A stretch of DNA of 64,000 nt from Pyxicephalus adspersus (taxonomy: Eukaryota; Chordata; Amphibia; Anura; Pyxicephalidae): assembly GCF_032062135.1 (NCBI RefSeq), contig NC_092859.1:44348468-44412467 (forward strand). Direction: 5' to 3'. The notes beneath the pieces were generated by a model. The model had not been told where the DNA came from, ran no database searches, and saw only the letters and a program-made list of their open reading frames with translations. The translations under genes were made by a program, and so were the position numbers. This document shows positions 10,829-20,589 of the stretch, one piece after another (position 1 is the stretch's first letter; every line of letters begins with the position of its first letter).

Positions 10829-11850
10829 TCCCCTAGCGGTAATCCCAAGTGTGACTCGGGGTGGGGAAAAAAAGCAAAAAGCGGTAACCCCGAGTCACAC
10901 TCAGGGTAACTTTGGGGGTCCCTCTTACCTTAGCCCCGCGCTCCAGCGGCGATCGCACGATCCCGCTGTAATGGCAGGGCGCTTCTCCGTCGGGGGCGTG
11001 GCCGGGCGGGAAATTTAAAAGCAGATTATGGAGTTATCTGTAATCGCCCGGGTCTCCTCCACTCCCGCTGCATGCATCTGCAGTTAGATGCGATGCACCA
11101 TGCAGGATTTCTGTATGGTGCATCGTATCTAACTTCAGATGCGATTGTAAGCCGTGTACCGGGGGCTTTCTAGGATACAGCGAAGTCACGAACAGAGAAC
11201 ACAACACGGATGCCAGCTCATATAAAAAAAAGGAAGTACTACAAAAAGATTTTCAGGCATCTAGTTGAGCAGTGCCTATGGAATGCCTACGTTCTGTACA
11301 AAAAAAAATCAGAGGCCTGTGAATCATTCAGACTTCATTTTGCAAGTTTCCGAATCCATAGTCAAGAACCACCAAACACTATCAGTGGCTATGAATAGAC
11401 CCGGACGTCGTGCTTCCACCATTGTCAACCCAGAACGCCTGACTGGTCGTCACTTCGTTGAATACATCCCACCAACCCAGAAAAAGGCGGCACCTACAAG
11501 GATGTGCATGGTTTGCCGCTCAAAGACTGATGACAGAGGAAGCAAGAAACGCAAAGAAACCAGGTTCTACTGTCCTGACTGTGATGTTGGACTTTGTGCA
11601 GCACCCTGCTTCAAAATCTTCCACACCCGGGATGTCTACTAAAAATGTAAATTTTTTTTTTTTAAATCTGCATTTAATTTATCTTATTATTTATCAATAA
11701 TATTGCACCCTTGTTTGGAAAATTTCAGTTAGAAATTGTTAATAAAAAAAATTTTTTTTGATAAATTACACTGTTGTGGTCTGTTATTTCATTATTTTTT
11801 ATAATTATGTATTATATTATAATTTATGATTATAATATAATAAATATCAA
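10829..11850 (+). mobile_element. Internally deleted piggyBac-type DNA transposon nested in an L1
   Basis: The left end follows a TTAA at 10825-10828 and begins TCCCCTAGCGGTAATCCC, matching the ends of the complete element at 18392-18975. Just inside is a subterminal repeat of the 'cccgagtcacactc' word in both orientations (10846-10905). The 3' part encodes the transposase C-terminus (separate entry). I cannot find the matching right TIR: the sequence after the stop codon becomes AT-rich, and L1 resumes by about 11860. The right boundary is therefore approximate, and the right end may be deleted. TTAA is the known target of piggyBac elements. Confidence 0.75.
11214..11642 (+). pseudogene. piggyBac transposase, C-terminal fragment with frameshift
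   Basis: The first segment (11217-11300) encodes 'KYYKKIFRHLVEQCLWNAYV', which matches the end of the DDE domain of piggyBac transposases. After a 9-A run at 11300-11308 the reading frame changes. The second segment (to the stop at 11640-11642) contains 'RLTGRHFVEYIPPT' and then the C-terminal cysteine-rich domain: CxxC at the 'CMVC' motif, CxxC at 'CPDC', CxxxC at 'CAAPC', and a closing H in 'IFHT'. That domain binds the transposon ends in studied piggyBac proteins. The N-terminus and the catalytic Asp region are absent: only about 390 bp of leader separate the left TIR from this fragment. The cysteine domain itself is uninterrupted. Confidence 0.9.
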
Positions 11851-11859
11851 AGTTAGTCT

Positions 11860-12362
11860 TAAATTCGGAGAAAGAGAGTAATCTCTTCTCAACATGGTGC
11901 AGAATATTTCTAAAATGAAACAGCCCCTTATCACTCCAGGGTTGCCACATCACCCTGGAGAGGCTGCCAGGTATTAGAGGAGTGTGTATAATGGATGACA
12001 GCACCGAGGGAGGAAAACCATATTTATTCTTGTAGGTCCGCCACAGGTTCCTTGTGACACCATAGATGAGAGCAGATCCTTATCGCAAGTAACATGGAGA
12101 AACTCCATAACATCACATTAGGGTGAATTAGAGCAATCCAAAATTCCTCCAGCTCCCTACATATACTAGGCAGGGCTAATATAGTCCATAATGGCAGATA
12201 ATGGACCTAATACCTAATCAAGTCCAGGGCCCCCAGTCCCCCAAGCTCACTGGGTCTAGACATTCTATGTGGTTTATATGCCCAAATAAAATTTAGGAAC
12301 CCCGCTCGCATTTTTTTCAGGGTCTGAACAAGTACTTGTACAGGGATGATTTTAAATGCAAT
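11860..12362 (-). pseudogene. L1-type LINE ORF2, upstream part of the interrupted copy
   Basis: Minus-strand translation gives 'FLNFIWAYKPHRMSRPSELG' followed by 'GLGALDLI' (about 12200-12310). This is the conserved segment just C-terminal to the L1 reverse transcriptase, normally of the form 'F.WN.K.PRI....L...K..GGLGLP'. Further downstream come 'NKYGFPPSVLSSIIHTPLIP' and 'DKGLFHFRNILH' (11870-12030). It is collinear with 9.7-10.8 kb, so the two are one LINE copy split by the piggyBac insertion. Frameshifts and stops lie between the blocks. Confidence 0.8.
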
Positions 12363-12691
12363 GCTTCACAAATCAGGCTAATTATTAAATCAGAAATGTG
12401 CATATTTTTTTAAACATGTGCAATCTACAAACAATCATACATTTCAGAGTTACCTGAAAAGGAGAGTTTATGTGAGGCTAAAGTGTGCAGCATATTGAGA
12501 ATGACCAATAAAATAATTTGTTTCAATATAGTCTAAGCTCACTAGCAGTATGCACTGCACACATATACCAATGAAAGACTCCCTAACTACCGCAAGTGAA
12601 AGTTCATCAGTAACACATAAACCCAAAGGATCATCTGAAAAAATAAAACAGAATGAACATAGAACTAATACTTTGTGGGCTACAAAGCACC

Positions 12692-13195
12692 TAAAGCGTA
12701 CCTAAACTTAGAAATTTCACTTTACATGAAAGGGTAGACAATGTAAAGTAAAAATTACTGTTAGTTTTCTTAAGTGCAATACCGTTTAAAAAAAAAAAAG
12801 GTGCAGCATCGCCCCCTAATTTCTGATCGCCTAGGCGAATGGGTGTGGCGCACATCCTCCCAGGATACCTACGTCACGCATTCCGGGAGGCTCTTGGATG
12901 CTCCTTCTGCGCATGCCCAAGCATTTCAGACATGCGCAAAAGGAGCCTTTTCGCACAAAGAGAAAAATTTGCCGATCTCATACATGCACAGTGAGATCGG
13001 CAAGTTTTTTTCCCATCCTATGTCACCCGATCTTACACCTGGATCGGGTGACGTAGGATGAAGTACCTGGAAGAAGAGACAAAGATGGCAGTGCAGGGAT
13101 GGATGCCGGGATGACGCGGGACCCGATGCAAGACACCCCCAGATGGATCGGACTGCCCTGCGGGATTGAAGGCAGTTTTTAGATTAGTTCCTCAA
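12692..13195 (+). mobile_element. TIR element family B with nested hairpins, copy 1
   Basis: Begins CTAAAGCGTACCTAAACTTAG. The centre holds two successive perfect or near-perfect hairpins: TTGCCGATCTCA...TGAGATCGGCAA (12970-13005) and GTCACCCGATCT...GATCGGGTGACGTAGG (13022-13058). Copies lie at 17962-18387 and, reversed, at 36335-36802; all three keep the two hairpins and the 'cctacgtcacgc' and 'ctccttctgcgcatg' words. Non-coding; a 95-codon frame inside it is incidental. Confidence 0.7.
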
Positions 13196-13199
13196 TAAG

Positions 13200-14369
13200 T
13201 ACTTTGTCACAAAAACACTAAGTATAGAGTACAGTGGTCAGCAGTATATGTCATAATTCCTTTTATATTGTTAATCAGCAGGAAAAAAAGATGGCTGGTG
13301 TCTGTGGTGAAAGGAAGAAAAAATGGCCAGTTTGTCACTTGTCAGCGGGAGAAACAAAATGACCAGAGGTGATAGCTAGGGGAAGAAAACTTCATATTAG
13401 CTGTCCAGTGGCAGGGTCCTCTTAGGATCTAGAAGAAGAGATGGTAGCACTCACACACACATTGTTAAATTATCAGTTCATAGCGGGGTACTGGCTGGGA
13501 TAAGAACATCTACAGTGATGGAGTATTAGTCCCATGGATACAGTGCTGACAAGAGACCTCCATGGAAGATTTAAATATGCATAGTTTTCTTCACAAGGTA
13601 GGATAAAAGTAAACAAACTGGATGGAATAAATGGAGGTAAGAGAGTGGGCCATTTTTACCATTTTGTTGGTTTATTACTTTAACATCAGCTGGAGTGAAA
13701 AAAAAAACAATGTGCATGTCTTTCAAGTAAACCAATAAGCATTATAAACATGTAAATGCTAAATTTCAAACTGCCATCTCTAAAGTTTACGTTATCAATC
13801 TACCCCCCTTCTCCAAAATGCAGGCTCAGTGGTACTACTGAATCTGATTCAATGTTCAATCAATGCTGCATTTCATCCAAGAATTAGGTCACAGTTGATG
13901 ATACTCAATTATCTGCCCGCATTGACCACAACAGAATGTTTCAAGCTGTGACAAAGTAACAAACAAAGGAAAGAAACATTATCTCATTTGCCCTTCAGCT
14001 GCCATACCTTACTACTCAATGAACTTAACCTCTAAACTGGTGGGACCCCTCTCTAGATAACCAGTTTGCAGATCAAAACACAACATTACTCAAGGATGGA
14101 TAGCACCACAACTCTGCTCCCCCTCTTCCAAAACTAACAAATATTGACTTTGGACACCCTTCTTTGATCTATTCACCCTTCTTACCATATGCTGACTGAA
14201 ACCATGCTCCAAAAAAAGACATGATCTCTAGTCATATTGTCAGCTGTGATGAGGGTACAGGGCATCATTAACCTTGGAGATTATTCTGCAAGCCCTAGTA
14301 ATAGTCTGACAATGCAGCTTTAAACACTTTATCATGCAAACCAGCTTGCAAAATGGAAGCTCAATCTAG
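13200..14369. other. No gene seen
   Basis: Unique-looking sequence without repeats shared with the rest of the window. Confidence 0.5.
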
Positions 14370-14868
14370 TACAGGTAGTACTCGGGTTACATACTAGATA
14401 GGGACTGTATGTTTGTTCTTAATTTGAATTTGTATGTAAGTCGGAACAGGTACATTATTTTAATAAATGCAACTAGGACAGATGTTTGTTTCAACAATTT
14501 TTATTTATTTTTACCTTTTAATGCGTGCACAGTAAAACAATCCTAACTTTGAGTTAACCACATACAAACTTTGTGGAGCCTAGACATTCTTTAACTTCTG
14601 GAGCAAGCTGTGCTTTGATATGTAAAAAAAAAAATAACTTCAGAGTTTGTCTTGGTCATTAAAAAGTTACAAGATGTTGCAGAAGAGCTCATCCCTTAAG
14701 ATCACCCACAACCTCAGCTGTGTTTACCAAAAAACTTCTTCTGCAAGTCATGCGAACCACCCCTCCCCCCATCAAGCCTCTGTCCTGCACACGTGCGAGC
14801 AGGGAAGCCCTGTTCGTATCTAGGATTCGTCCGTATGACGGACGTCTTTAGCTGGGGGTTTACCTGTA
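14370..14868 (+). mobile_element. TA-flanked TIR element (Tc1/mariner-like), copy 1
   Basis: The left end is TACAGGTAGTACTCGGGTTA and the right end is AACCCCC-like, GGGGGTTTACCTGTA, so the termini are inverted ACAGGTA repeats flanked by TA. The left 100 bp, with 'tgtatgtaagtcggaacagg' and 'acattattttaataaatgca', recurs at 24153-24240. A TA target with short TIRs points to the Tc1/mariner superfamily. There is no transposase frame, so it is non-autonomous. Confidence 0.55.
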
Positions 14869-14869
14869 C

Positions 14870-16070
14870 ATCTTTAAAGAGTAATATTTTATCATTTTGT
14901 ATTGAATTCCATATGCATTAGAAAAAATACTTTTATTTCAAGCTAATCACTAACAAATATGTATAAATCAAGTTATGATCTCTTCTAAAGGATCTGTTTT
15001 GCTAAAAGAATGCCTTATTATTTTATTCCATACTCTCTTGATAATTATTGTTATTCCCTACATTACGGTGGCTTCATTTGCCAATTTATCTACAGTTCCA
15101 TTCCAAGTACATTGGTGGCCTGTTACCAGGAAGCTGTACTGTAGGAGGACATCACATGCAGCAAGAGAACATAGCAGTCTGTTGCTTGCTTTCTGCCCAC
15201 CCAGAAAATTGTCAATCATGTAAATTTGATTAGTGGTAATAATTTATAATTTTGATACAGTAATAATTCCATGGCTTAAGAGATATAATTTATGGTCATT
15301 TTACCCAATCCAGTGATTTTCGGGGCAAACGATACGCAAGCTTGTCTACGTGTATGTAATTTATAACAACTGGGTGTCTGCAATTATTACAGTCAAAATG
15401 CTTGGCATTACCGAAAAACAGATAGCACAAGATGGTCGTTCAGATGCCAATGTTCCTATCTTTCCTAGCAATACTGGATCTCATACAGGTCGAGCAGAAG
15501 CAGATGGAGTATAAACTTAACATACAAATGAATTATTGTTAAACTTTGCAGTGGCACCACTTACAGTAATTTTCTAATAACAGAATCAGATTTGATTTGT
15601 TGCATTAATTTTCTTCTGACTATGCTGTTATAGTATTGACCTTTTAGCCCATTCAAACAGCAACATTTCATGTAATTATTTGCAGCTGAACATTCTGGGT
15701 CTGAATGACTAATACACAAATGAGCATTTTATAAGCCGCATGCCAGTTTCATCTAATTAAACAGTAAAAGCATTGCTGTCTCTCATTACATCACAGGACA
15801 ATAGACATGGTGGTCTGCATGATGTCATAATTAATTCATCGTTTGTCTGATCAGTTGTTTGAAATTGACGGCAGACAATGGAGGAGAAAACACGGCCATT
15901 TAAAAATACAGACATGATGGTTTCATAGCTTTGATCATGGGTCACTATAATCATGAATTATAGATTTATGTGGCTGACTGGAGAAGCTAACAGATTCAGA
16001 TAAATGGTTTAAATAGTCGTTTTCTGATTTTATTTTTTGTGATATGTCCCTAGTTACATTTCTATTTAAA
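14870..16070. other. No gene seen; non-repetitive stretch
   Basis: Contains 15.58-15.96 kb, a non-repetitive stretch dense in homeodomain-like TAATTA/ATTA words and an ATGATGTCAT word. No exon is visible. Confidence 0.4.
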
Positions 16071-16073
16071 ATG

Positions 16074-16098
16074 CATATATATATATATATATATATAA
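16074..16098 (+). repeat. (AT)n microsatellite
   Basis: Alternating AT for about 24 bases. Confidence 0.9.
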
Positions 16099-16309
16099 AA
16101 TTGTGCTAATTTACTAAGAGAGTTGATAATATTCATTTAATTCTCTTTAATTATCCAATTGTGTAAAAAGCACGTGATTTAGCATTTATAGCAAAGAGGA
16201 ATTTACTTTTTCCATTGTTGGATAATAAAGTAAATATTACACATTTTTGTGAAGATTCCTGATTCTTTCAGTAAATCAATCTCAATTGTTTTTTTTTTTG
16301 TGTTACAGA

Positions 16310-16680
16310 CACATAATACCTAATTTCTCTTCCTCAAAAAAACAAACTTTCCTGCCTGATCTCAATTTTTTATTTACACTCACCTGTGCTTGCTCCATTG
16401 CAGATGCCATCTATATCCATCTTCCCAGCTTCAGGGAGTCAGAACCTTAGTCATGATGAATGCCCAGGATGACATGACTCTCACACGTTCATTCAGTGCT
16501 GGGAATACTGGAATACTGGGTATAACCTGGCATCCTACACACAAATGTCAGATCAGTGTACTACAAAAAAATTAAAAAAGTTTGCAAACAGGTAAGTATG
16601 TTTAATTGCAGAGGGGTCTCTCCCTTTTGCAAAACAAATCCTGTCTGCTCATATTTTTTATGCAATACCCTTGGGGCTGT
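16310..16680 (-). mobile_element. TIR element family D, copy 1
   Basis: Read on the minus strand it follows the family order: 'cagacaggatttgttttgca', a gap, 'ctgcaattaaacatacttacctg', a variable middle, then 'gatcaggcagg'. The pattern of two TTGCA words with a purine-rich spacer is shared with 19.09, 29.61 and 45.74 kb. It is a diverged copy without a clear TIR pair. Confidence 0.4.
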
Positions 16681-16689
16681 TCCTTATAA

Positions 16690-17955
16690 TCCTGGGGTAA
16701 CAATTTACATTTAGGGTAGTTAGCGAAGGCAATGCATGTCTTTATTGTGGACAGACAATTAAGGAGAATCTAGAATAAGTCCATTTAGAGCTATATGACA
16801 GGCTCTCTTTATAGGGCACATTTCTTCCCTATTTGTCTCACTCATTTTCCTCTATGTTTGTTAGTGGTAGAACGTACCTCAGTATTCCAATGTACCACGG
16901 CACTTCTTCCAGAACCGGTGGGGGAGCAATTACAAGAGATAAGTATCAGTGCATTGGGGAAAGCCTTTCAAAATAACCTGTCACTTTTTCCCAAATAGAC
17001 AAAGTGATAGATTCACTTTAAGATTCATTCCAGAAAGAGTTTTTCTTTATTTTTAATCTTAGCATGGCCAGCAATTAATATATAAAAAAATGTAAAAATT
17101 ATTGTTTCTTTGTCTCTGACTTGTTAGGTGGATGCAAATCAAATACTCAAAGTTGATTTTACAATACTCTTCTTTTAGTTCAAAAGTCAAATTAAGCTGT
17201 GTTGTGTTTTTTTGCCTTTCATCTGTTCGTACAGAGATAGAAAGAAATAATTTGAAAGAGTATGCTTGCAAAAAGAAAAGGATTAATAAAAAGGTCATTC
17301 ACATACACTGTATAAATGTGCCTCACTGATACATTATATTACATCTTTATTAATGTTTCCCAATGGGGATACCAGGCATTTTTAATGTTGGAAAGAACAG
17401 CAGAACATTTCCATTGTCTTACATAATATATGGCTGATTGTAATCAGTTTTAAATGTGAACCTTATAGATCTTTCTTTATGTAGCACCTTCATGAAAGGG
17501 CATTTAATAGTTCCATTTTGTTTGGATATAATCCCCTAGCTTTCCCATAATGTGTGCTTCTTGTTGCCAAGAGATCTTTGTATCCAACAATGGGAAATTA
17601 ATTGGGGGCATTTTATAAAGGTTATGCAACCTGAATTTCCCAAGTGGTTGTAAACTCATTTTGCTAATGTGTTACAAAAGAATTACCTTAAATACAGTCA
17701 TAAAATGACCATAATAAATGTATATCTTTAGATTTTGTTTAAAGTAAATCAACTTTGAGGTTATGTATTCTAATCTGAAACAAGGTAAAACAATTGATTT
17801 CCAAGAGGCTACATAATTACCTAAGTACCATTGAAGTACGTTATTCTGCATCATACACTGCATGGTTTCTTACCAAAAAAGTACTAAGCATTGCTTTCTT
17901 TGAGACAAAATATGCAAGTGGGTTAGGTAATAGCTTTTCCAAAGTTTTTGAATAG
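16690..17955. other. No gene seen
   Basis: AT-rich sequence with only short frames and no repeat family seen. Confidence 0.5.
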
Positions 17956-17961
17956 CCACTG

Positions 17962-18387
17962 TTAAGGTGTACCTAATCTCAGAATTTTTACTTTACATAA
18001 AATTGTAGATTAATCGTAGGAATTATTGGGAGCGCAGAGCCTCTTGAGATACCTACGTCACGCTTTCTGGGAGGCCTTTGATTGCTCCTTCTGTGCATGT
18101 TTGAGCATCTCAAGCATGCACAGAATAAAACCTTTATTCAATAGAAAAAAAATTGCAGATCTCACGCATGCGCAGGCGCAGGGGGATTGGCACTTTTTTC
18201 CAAATCTACGTCAGTCGATCTCGCGCCCACACAGTGCGAGATCAGGTGATACAGAAAGGAGAACCCAGAAGTAAGGAGAGTAGAAGATATAGGCACCTGG
18301 CACTCCTGCTGCACCGAGTGGAAGACAGATACCAGGATGATGCAAACCTCCCGACAGATAGACTGCTCTGCTGGATTTACTTCCGCT
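17962..18387 (+). mobile_element. TIR element family B, copy 2
   Basis: Left end TTAAGGTGTACCTAATCTCA; right end TTACTTCCGCTTTAA. It shares 'gatacctacgtcacgc', 'ctccttctg.gcatg', and the two hairpin blocks 'gatctcacgcatgcgcagg' and 'tcgatctcgcgcc...gcgagatca' with 12.7 kb. Its last TTAA (18388-18391) is also the left target site of the piggyBac element that follows, so the latter appears to have inserted at or in the right TIR of this copy. Confidence 0.7.
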
Positions 18388-18391
18388 TTAA

Positions 18392-18975
18392 CCTCCCTAG
18401 CGGTTCATTTCTTTCCGGTTTTATATGTCTTAAAAGCGGTACATTGTTTTTCATAAAAATTTATTTTACAGTATAATATAAATAGTATGAATAAAATAAA
18501 GTTTGAAACACAAAATCATTTAAAAACAATAAATTGAATAAATTAAAGAAATCTATATATTTAAAAAAAAAAGTAATAATAAAAAAAATACATATTATAC
18601 TCATAGTATTATACATACTGTAAAATAAATGTTCTTGAAAACAATGTACTGCTTTTACACATAAAAATCCAATGTATTGCATTCAATACAGTTATTTTGT
18701 ATTGAATGCAATACAAATGGATTTTGAATTTCCCGCCCCGCCCGGCCGGGACATACACACGCACGGCGTCACTGGGAACTCCCCTGGTGACTCATCGGAG
18801 CAGAAGCAGGAAGAAGAAAGAAGTCGGAGATCGCGACGCGGGACCCCGGCGGATCAGGTAAGCGCTCTACTTACTAACCTTTCCTAGGTGTTCCAACCCC
18901 AAGAGTGGCTCGGGGTCACCACTTGTAGCAACTTTTTTCTACCCCGAGTCACTCTCGGGGGTACCGCTAGGTAGG
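18392..18975 (+). mobile_element. Complete non-autonomous piggyBac element (584 bp)
   Basis: Left TIR CCTCCCTAGCGGTTCATTT; right TIR read inward CCTACCTAGCGGTACCCCC. Both ends are flanked by TTAA (18388-18391 and 18976-18979), the exact target duplication expected for piggyBac. Inside the right end, 'cccgagtcactctcggg' and 'gagtggctcggggt' form inverted subterminal repeats like those at 10846-10905. There is no transposase frame, but the ends match the element at 10829, whose C-terminal transposase relic suggests the source family. A palindrome on 'gtattgcattcaatac' sits at 18672-18715. Confidence 0.9.
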
Positions 18976-19089
18976 TTAAGGTGTAGGGAGCAGTATGGTT
19001 ATATTTACTAATAGGCATGCTTTGAGTGGCAAAGTCTTATTCCATAGGTCTTTATTGTGAAATGGTCTAAATAAATTGGAAATAATGTT

Positions 19090-19375
19090 CCAGGTTAAAA
19101 AGTTGTGATCAGACAGGGCATTGTTGCAAAAAGGGACAGGTGATATTTATTCTGCAATAAGCATTCTTGCCTACCTGATTGATTTGTGTGCAGCTCAGTG
19201 TTTGTTGCAAGAATATCCAGCAATCTCAGTTTCCCCTGCACTTGCTGAGACTTAATAAGCTTCTCCAATCAAAATGACAAAGATCAGATCTAGAAAGATT
19301 AGAAGGAAAAAGATAGCAGTACCCTGCGATGGGATGGGGACAGGTTAATTATAGCAGGGTTTAGTTCCAATAGAG
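19090..19375 (+). mobile_element. TIR element family D, copy 2
   Basis: Order of words: 'gatcagacagggcattgttgcaa', 'ctgcaataagcattcttgcctacctga', 'cagctcagtg', 'ccagcaatctcagtttcccctgcac', a purine-rich AGAAGGAAAAAGATAGCAG, and a closing GGGTTTAGTTCC. The same order is found at 29610-29920. Non-coding. Confidence 0.6.
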
Positions 19376-19379
19376 ATTA

Positions 19380-20170
19380 ATTGGAATTAAGTAAATGGTA
19401 TTGGAACCAAGCCATCACAGGCTCATACCTACAGAAGGTCATCAGCTAAACTGAAATAAGTAATGGATTGCTAGGGGTTCCGTGAGCCATGAGCAATTTG
19501 TGAACCTAAATTACACCAATAAACTTTTTGGCTGTAAGGGTGACATTCCCCCAACTGGCCTGCAGCACCTTACAACATTCCTAATGATGACCACACTAAT
19601 GTACTGTGAGCTATGTATATAGTAAATATAGCGGAGGTTCTCTGAAGACCTTAAAGTTGTTTCAAGGTTTCCCCATGTTAGAGAGGTTGAGAAAGGCAGG
19701 TTTAGAAAATAGATAGTATGCCCGGAGGTTTTCTGAACAAAGATGGTGCTAATCTTTTGGTAGATAATGGAGATTAAGGTACTGCCATAAGGAGTACTAT
19801 CTTTTACTATCAAATATAACATAAGCAGTGGTAAATATTCTGGTGACTATTTTGCACCGCATTCTAATGTCTTTATTGATACAAGTATCCTTTTTTACTT
19901 TTTAAATATTACCAGTAAATTATTTATCATTTTTATTGTATCCTATATTTTTCCTTATTCCACTATTACAGACTATAGGGAACAGCTAAAATTAAGTAAC
20001 TAAAATACATTTATCCCATAAACATTGTAAAAAGTATCCTTAAATGGTTTGTACCAAGATTTTTAGTATCCCTGCACTGGAATACAATCTACTGTAACCT
20101 TACGCCCTGCTATGCAGCCTCTGTTTACACAAATAACAGAAGGTGGATGTATAGACCTGAAAACACAAGG
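19380..20170. other. No gene seen
   Basis: Contains a 103-codon minus-strand frame (19511-19822) with no recognisable motif; treated as chance. Confidence 0.45.
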
Positions 20171-20177
20171 CCAAGAA

Positions 20178-20577
20178 CAGCGGTGTCAAACTCTGTCCCG
20201 TAGGCGTAATCTGGCCTGCAACGCTCTTTTTTTTGGCCCCCAAAGGAATCCTAAATATGAATTGCAGCTGGCCCTCCGCTGCATTGAAATAGCTCTGCTA
20301 CTACAATTCCCGGCATCACTCGCGTCTATAGACCAGGGACCTCTCTGCCTATGTGTTGCCCCTCATTGGACTGTTTTATAGACGCAGGGAATAGTAGTAG
20401 CGGTGCTATTTCGGCGAAGAGAGAGTTGCAGCCACTCATAACATTAAGCCCCGCATTGGACTGTTTTATTGACGCAGGGAATTGTAGTAGCGGTGCTATT
20501 TCAGTTTCAGGTTTGGCCCACGACTTTGTCTAGGTTTTTAATTTTGGGCCACTGTGTATTTGAGTTTGACACCCCTG
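20178..20577 (+). mobile_element. hAT-like non-autonomous element with internal 90-bp duplication
   Basis: Left TIR CAGCGGTGTCAAACTCTGTC; right TIR read inward CAGGGGTGTCAAACTCAAAT, 15 of the first 16 bases identical. The flanks GCCAAGAA and GCCTAGAT agree at 6 of 8 positions, fitting an aged 8-bp target duplication, which is the hAT hallmark. The TIR word is of the Charlie type. Internally, a 90-bp unit (starting 20361 and 20451: 'cattggactgttttat.gac', 'gcagggaat.gtagtagcgg') is tandemly repeated, and an inverted version of the same core lies at 20285-20325. There is no transposase. Confidence 0.85.
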
Positions 20578-20589
20578 GCCTAGATCATC

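Noticed and set aside
12774..13061. 95-codon frame
   Set aside because: Lies wholly within a non-coding family B TIR element.
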